Assembly (NCBI GenBank): GCA_015490155.1 | Contig: WFYI01000025.1 | Span: 1-55,694, forward strand | DNA length: 55,694 nt | Origin: Aquificaceae bacterium | GTDB taxonomy: Bacteria; Aquificota; Aquificia; Aquificales; Aquificaceae | Direction of reading: 5' to 3' | Part shown: positions 53,824 through 55,694 of the stretch, one piece after another | Layout: every line of letters starts with the position of its first letter | Position numbering within the stretch: position 1 is the stretch's first letter | Program-made: the position numbers and the translations under genes | Notes under the pieces: model-generated | Told to the model about the DNA's origin: nothing | The model's input: only the letters and a program-made list of their open reading frames with translations | The model's database searches: none

Positions 53824-55025
53824 ACCAGAACCTTTGTTAAGTCAAGGGTAAAAATGTTCTCCCCTTTTTCGTATCTATAGCTTACGCTTACTCCGTGGGT
53901 ATCCAGTATGTACCTGACTATGTACAAACCAAGCCCAAGCCCGCTCCTGTTTCTTTCGCTCACCTCTTTGGAGAAAGGTTCAAACATATACTCTTCCGGT
54001 ATGCTAACCTTCTCACCACGGTTCGCAATCTCGAGCCTTCCCTTTGTGTAATACACCCTAACCTTCCCGTCTTCGCTGAACTTTAGCCCGTTGTCTATCA
54101 AGTTCTTTAACGCTACGGAAAACATATCCGGGTCTACATTCACAGCTACATCTTCCGGAACTTGTATCTCTATACCTTCTTTATCCTGAAGTAGCAAATT
54201 TAGAGATTTCTCTATCAGCTCCTTCAAAGGTATCTCCATTTTGCGTAGCTTGACGTCCCCAACTGCTATGCTCTCGGCTGTCAAAAGTTCGCCCACAAGG
54301 GTCTCAAGCCTGTTGAACACGCCCGAGAGTATCTCCTTCTTTCTTTCGTCCTCAAGTAGCTCGACGGCAAGTTTTCCCTTTGTAATCGGTGTCTTAAGCT
54401 CGTGGGCTATGTTTCTTAAAAATAACTGCCTTGCTGCGGTAATTTTTTTCAAGCCCTTGACTGCCTTGTCAAGCTCAATCGCCACGTCACCGATTTCGTC
54501 CTGCCTGCCTATGTCGAAGGAAACTTCAAGGTCTCCTTCCCTGAACTTCTTTATCTTTTTCTGCAAAACTCTAAGGGGGTTTATGCTCCTTATTATGCTC
54601 AGGTAAAGGGCTGCCATGCTAAAGGCGGATATAAAGAACACCGCAAGGAAGAGGGCCCTTATCTCAGAAATCTTTTTGACCTTCTCTATCATAAACATAC
54701 CGCTTCCGGATACGAAAAGGAAGTACTTATTACCTCTGTAATCGTAAATTACGACCCTGAACTGGGGAAATTTCTGGAGCATTAAGACTTCCCCCCGGGT
54801 AGTAACCCTCTGTATCTCCTTTGGGTCGCTCAGGAGCTTCATATCCTTTCGTGCCTGAAGGTTAGGGAACCCTCCGCTACGGAGTGTCATAAGTATGCTC
54901 TGGACAAAGTTTAGGTCTTCCCTCCTCTCTAACGCCCTGTATATTATGGATAGGAAAAAGCCCACCGTAAGCAGAGCTATAAGAAAAAGTAAATTGAGCT
55001 TGAAGAATATGGAGTGCTTTCTCAT
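53808..55025 (-). CDS. Sensor histidine kinase (ArsS/CpxA-like)
   Basis: A 405-aa membrane kinase. A first transmembrane helix (about 9-27), a periplasmic sensor of about 95 residues, a second helix (about 122-142), a HAMP region (NPLRVLQKKIKKFREGDLEV), the H-box LRNIAHELKTPITKGKLA, and a full HATPase domain with LIDNGLKFSE (N-box) and GLGLGLYIVRYI (G2). The phrase HELKTPITKG is characteristic of the ArsS acid-response kinases of Campylobacterota. It is coupled to the response regulator gene by a four-base overlap, so the two form a pair. The signal is not known; envelope or acid stress is the guess from the family. Confidence 0.92.
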   Translation of the reverse strand: MRKHSIFFKLNLLFLIALLTVGFFLSIIYRALERREDLNFVQSILMTLRSGGFPNLQARKDMKLLSDPKEIQRVTTRGEVLMLQKFPQFRVVIYDYRGNKYFLFVSGSGMFMIEKVKKISEIRALFLAVFFISAFSMAALYLSIIRSINPLRVLQKKIKKFREGDLEVSFDIGRQDEIGDVAIELDKAVKGLKKITAARQLFLRNIAHELKTPITKGKLAVELLEDERKKEILSGVFNRLETLVGELLTAESIAVGDVKLRKMEIPLKELIEKSLNLLLQDKEGIEIQVPEDVAVNVDPDMFSVALKNLIDNGLKFSEDGKVRVYYTKGRLEIANRGEKVSIPEEYMFEPFSKEVSERNRSGLGLGLYIVRYILDTHGVSVSYRYEKGENIFTLDLTKVLVQPNL

Positions 55026-55684
55026 CCCACGAATTTGTAGCCTATTCCCCTTATAGACTTTATGTACCTCGGGTTTCTCGAATCGTCACCCAGCTTCTTC
55101 CGAAGCCTGCTCACTATGACATCAACACTCCTATCCACACTATCCCAATGCATAGAGGAGGTGTTCTCAAGTATGTAATCTCTGGAGAGAACCCTGCCCC
55201 TGTTCTCTATGAGGAGTGCCAGAACCTCGTACTCCGCAACCGTTAACTCAAGGGCTTCTTCTCCTTTGTATATCTGCATCTTCTCCCTGTCCACGGTGAA
55301 CTCCCCTTCCTTGTCTTTAGTCTTCTTATACCTGCGCATAACAGCCTGTATCCGAGCCACAAGCTCTCTCGGTTCGTAAGGTTTAGCGATGTAATCATCC
55401 GCCCCCAGCTCAAGTCCCACCACTTTATCGGAGGTATCACCCCTCGCGGAGGATATTATTATGGGTATCTCGTACCTTTCCCTTACCCTTTTGCACACCT
55501 CAAGCCCGTCCATGTAGGGTAGGGTAAGGTCAAGTATTAAAAGGTCGTACTCCTCGTTCTTTAGAATGTCCATAAGGTACTTAGGGTTCTCTATGTTTTT
55601 CAATTTTATGTTGAACTTAGATAGGTACTCCTCAAGGAGTTCCGCTATGTCAGGGTCGTCCTCTACCATCAGGGCTTTTATCAT
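55022..55684 (-). CDS. OmpR-family response regulator
   Basis: A 220-aa regulator complete within the window. The receiver has the acidic pair in MVEDDPDIAELLE, the phosphoacceptor in LLILDLTLPYMDG and the Lys of YIAKPYEPREL; the winged-helix output domain has LTVAEYEVLALLIENRGRV and the recognition-helix phrase DVIVSRLRKKLGDD. It is partner of the kinase that follows. It belongs to the same subgroup as Helicobacter ArsR by overall wording, but the target genes are unknown. Only ten bases of the window lie upstream, so its promoter is outside. Confidence 0.95.
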   Translation of the reverse strand: MIKALMVEDDPDIAELLEEYLSKFNIKLKNIENPKYLMDILKNEEYDLLILDLTLPYMDGLEVCKRVRERYEIPIIISSARGDTSDKVVGLELGADDYIAKPYEPRELVARIQAVMRRYKKTKDKEGEFTVDREKMQIYKGEEALELTVAEYEVLALLIENRGRVLSRDYILENTSSMHWDSVDRSVDVIVSRLRKKLGDDSRNPRYIKSIRGIGYKFVG

Positions 55685-55694
55685 ACCTTTTAAT

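Overview
The window looks like chromosomal DNA of a hyperthermophilic, chemolithoautotrophic member of the Aquificaceae (Aquifex/Hydrogenobacter/Hydrogenivirga type). The evidence is a five-gene 2-oxoacid:ferredoxin oxidoreductase in the D-A-B-G-E order known from reductive-TCA-cycle Aquificales, DabA/DabB inorganic-carbon transport genes, a TusA/DsrE-type sulfur-transfer cluster, Arg/Lys/Glu-rich proteins with heavy AGG and ATA codon use, and very compact, mostly overlapping genes. The genus cannot be fixed from this sequence. No intergenic stretch reaches 300 bases. I see no CRISPR array, insertion sequence, prophage or rRNA.

Region by region. Bases 1-9488 (minus strand) form one compact array. 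An uncharacterised 97-aa protein and a DAB-type CO2/bicarbonate uptake system come first (dabB, a half-size antiporter-like membrane protein, dabA, a PII-like protein). An endonuclease III-like glycosylase, dnaN, a small basic exported protein, a LOG-family protein and an SbcD/Mre11-type nuclease cut by the window edge follow. A terminator at 9579-9608 separates this from the 2-oxoacid:ferredoxin oxidoreductase operon (9607-13336), which has its own promoter. Bases 13441-19800 (minus) carry dapA, an Atg22-like transporter, two poorly known proteins, thiO, thiC and a hypothetical gene.

Bases 19854-28213 (plus) start with a hypothetical gene and a TusA-DsrE-DsrF-DsrH-like sulfur relay. They continue without a gap into the most unusual region: eight overlapping genes encoding a lone receiver, a TPR/beta-barrel outer-membrane protein, a membrane HEAT-repeat protein, a processive family-2 glycosyltransferase, a Ser-for-Cys pseudophosphatase, an intact HCX5R phosphatase, a secreted TIM-barrel-like protein and a sensorless histidine kinase. 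I read this as an exopolysaccharide synthesis/export machine with built-in phospho-control. Next come lepA, an M23 peptidase and a bactofilin (plus), then panE, a beta-hydroxyacid dehydrogenase, transaldolase and an MFS transporter (minus), and a secreted hydrolase.

Bases 35912-55694 hold tgt, comF, tRNA-Val(CAC), queD, transketolase, a protein with three CsbD-like repeats, a fold-type III PLP decarboxylase, a PilT-like protein without a Walker A motif, an Mrp/ApbC ATPase with CxxS in place of CxxC, a NifS/IscS-like protein lacking the PLP lysine, alaS, a lipoprotein cytochrome c, uvrC, an ArsA-like ATPase, a lipoprotein distantly similar to the TIM-barrel-like protein at 26694, a coiled-coil zinc-ribbon protein, and an ArsS/ArsR-like two-component pair.

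A recurrent theme is loss of catalytic residues in otherwise well-kept proteins: pseudophosphatase, pseudo-PilT, lysine-less cysteine desulfurase and CxxS Mrp. The last two are adjacent, only 28 bases apart.
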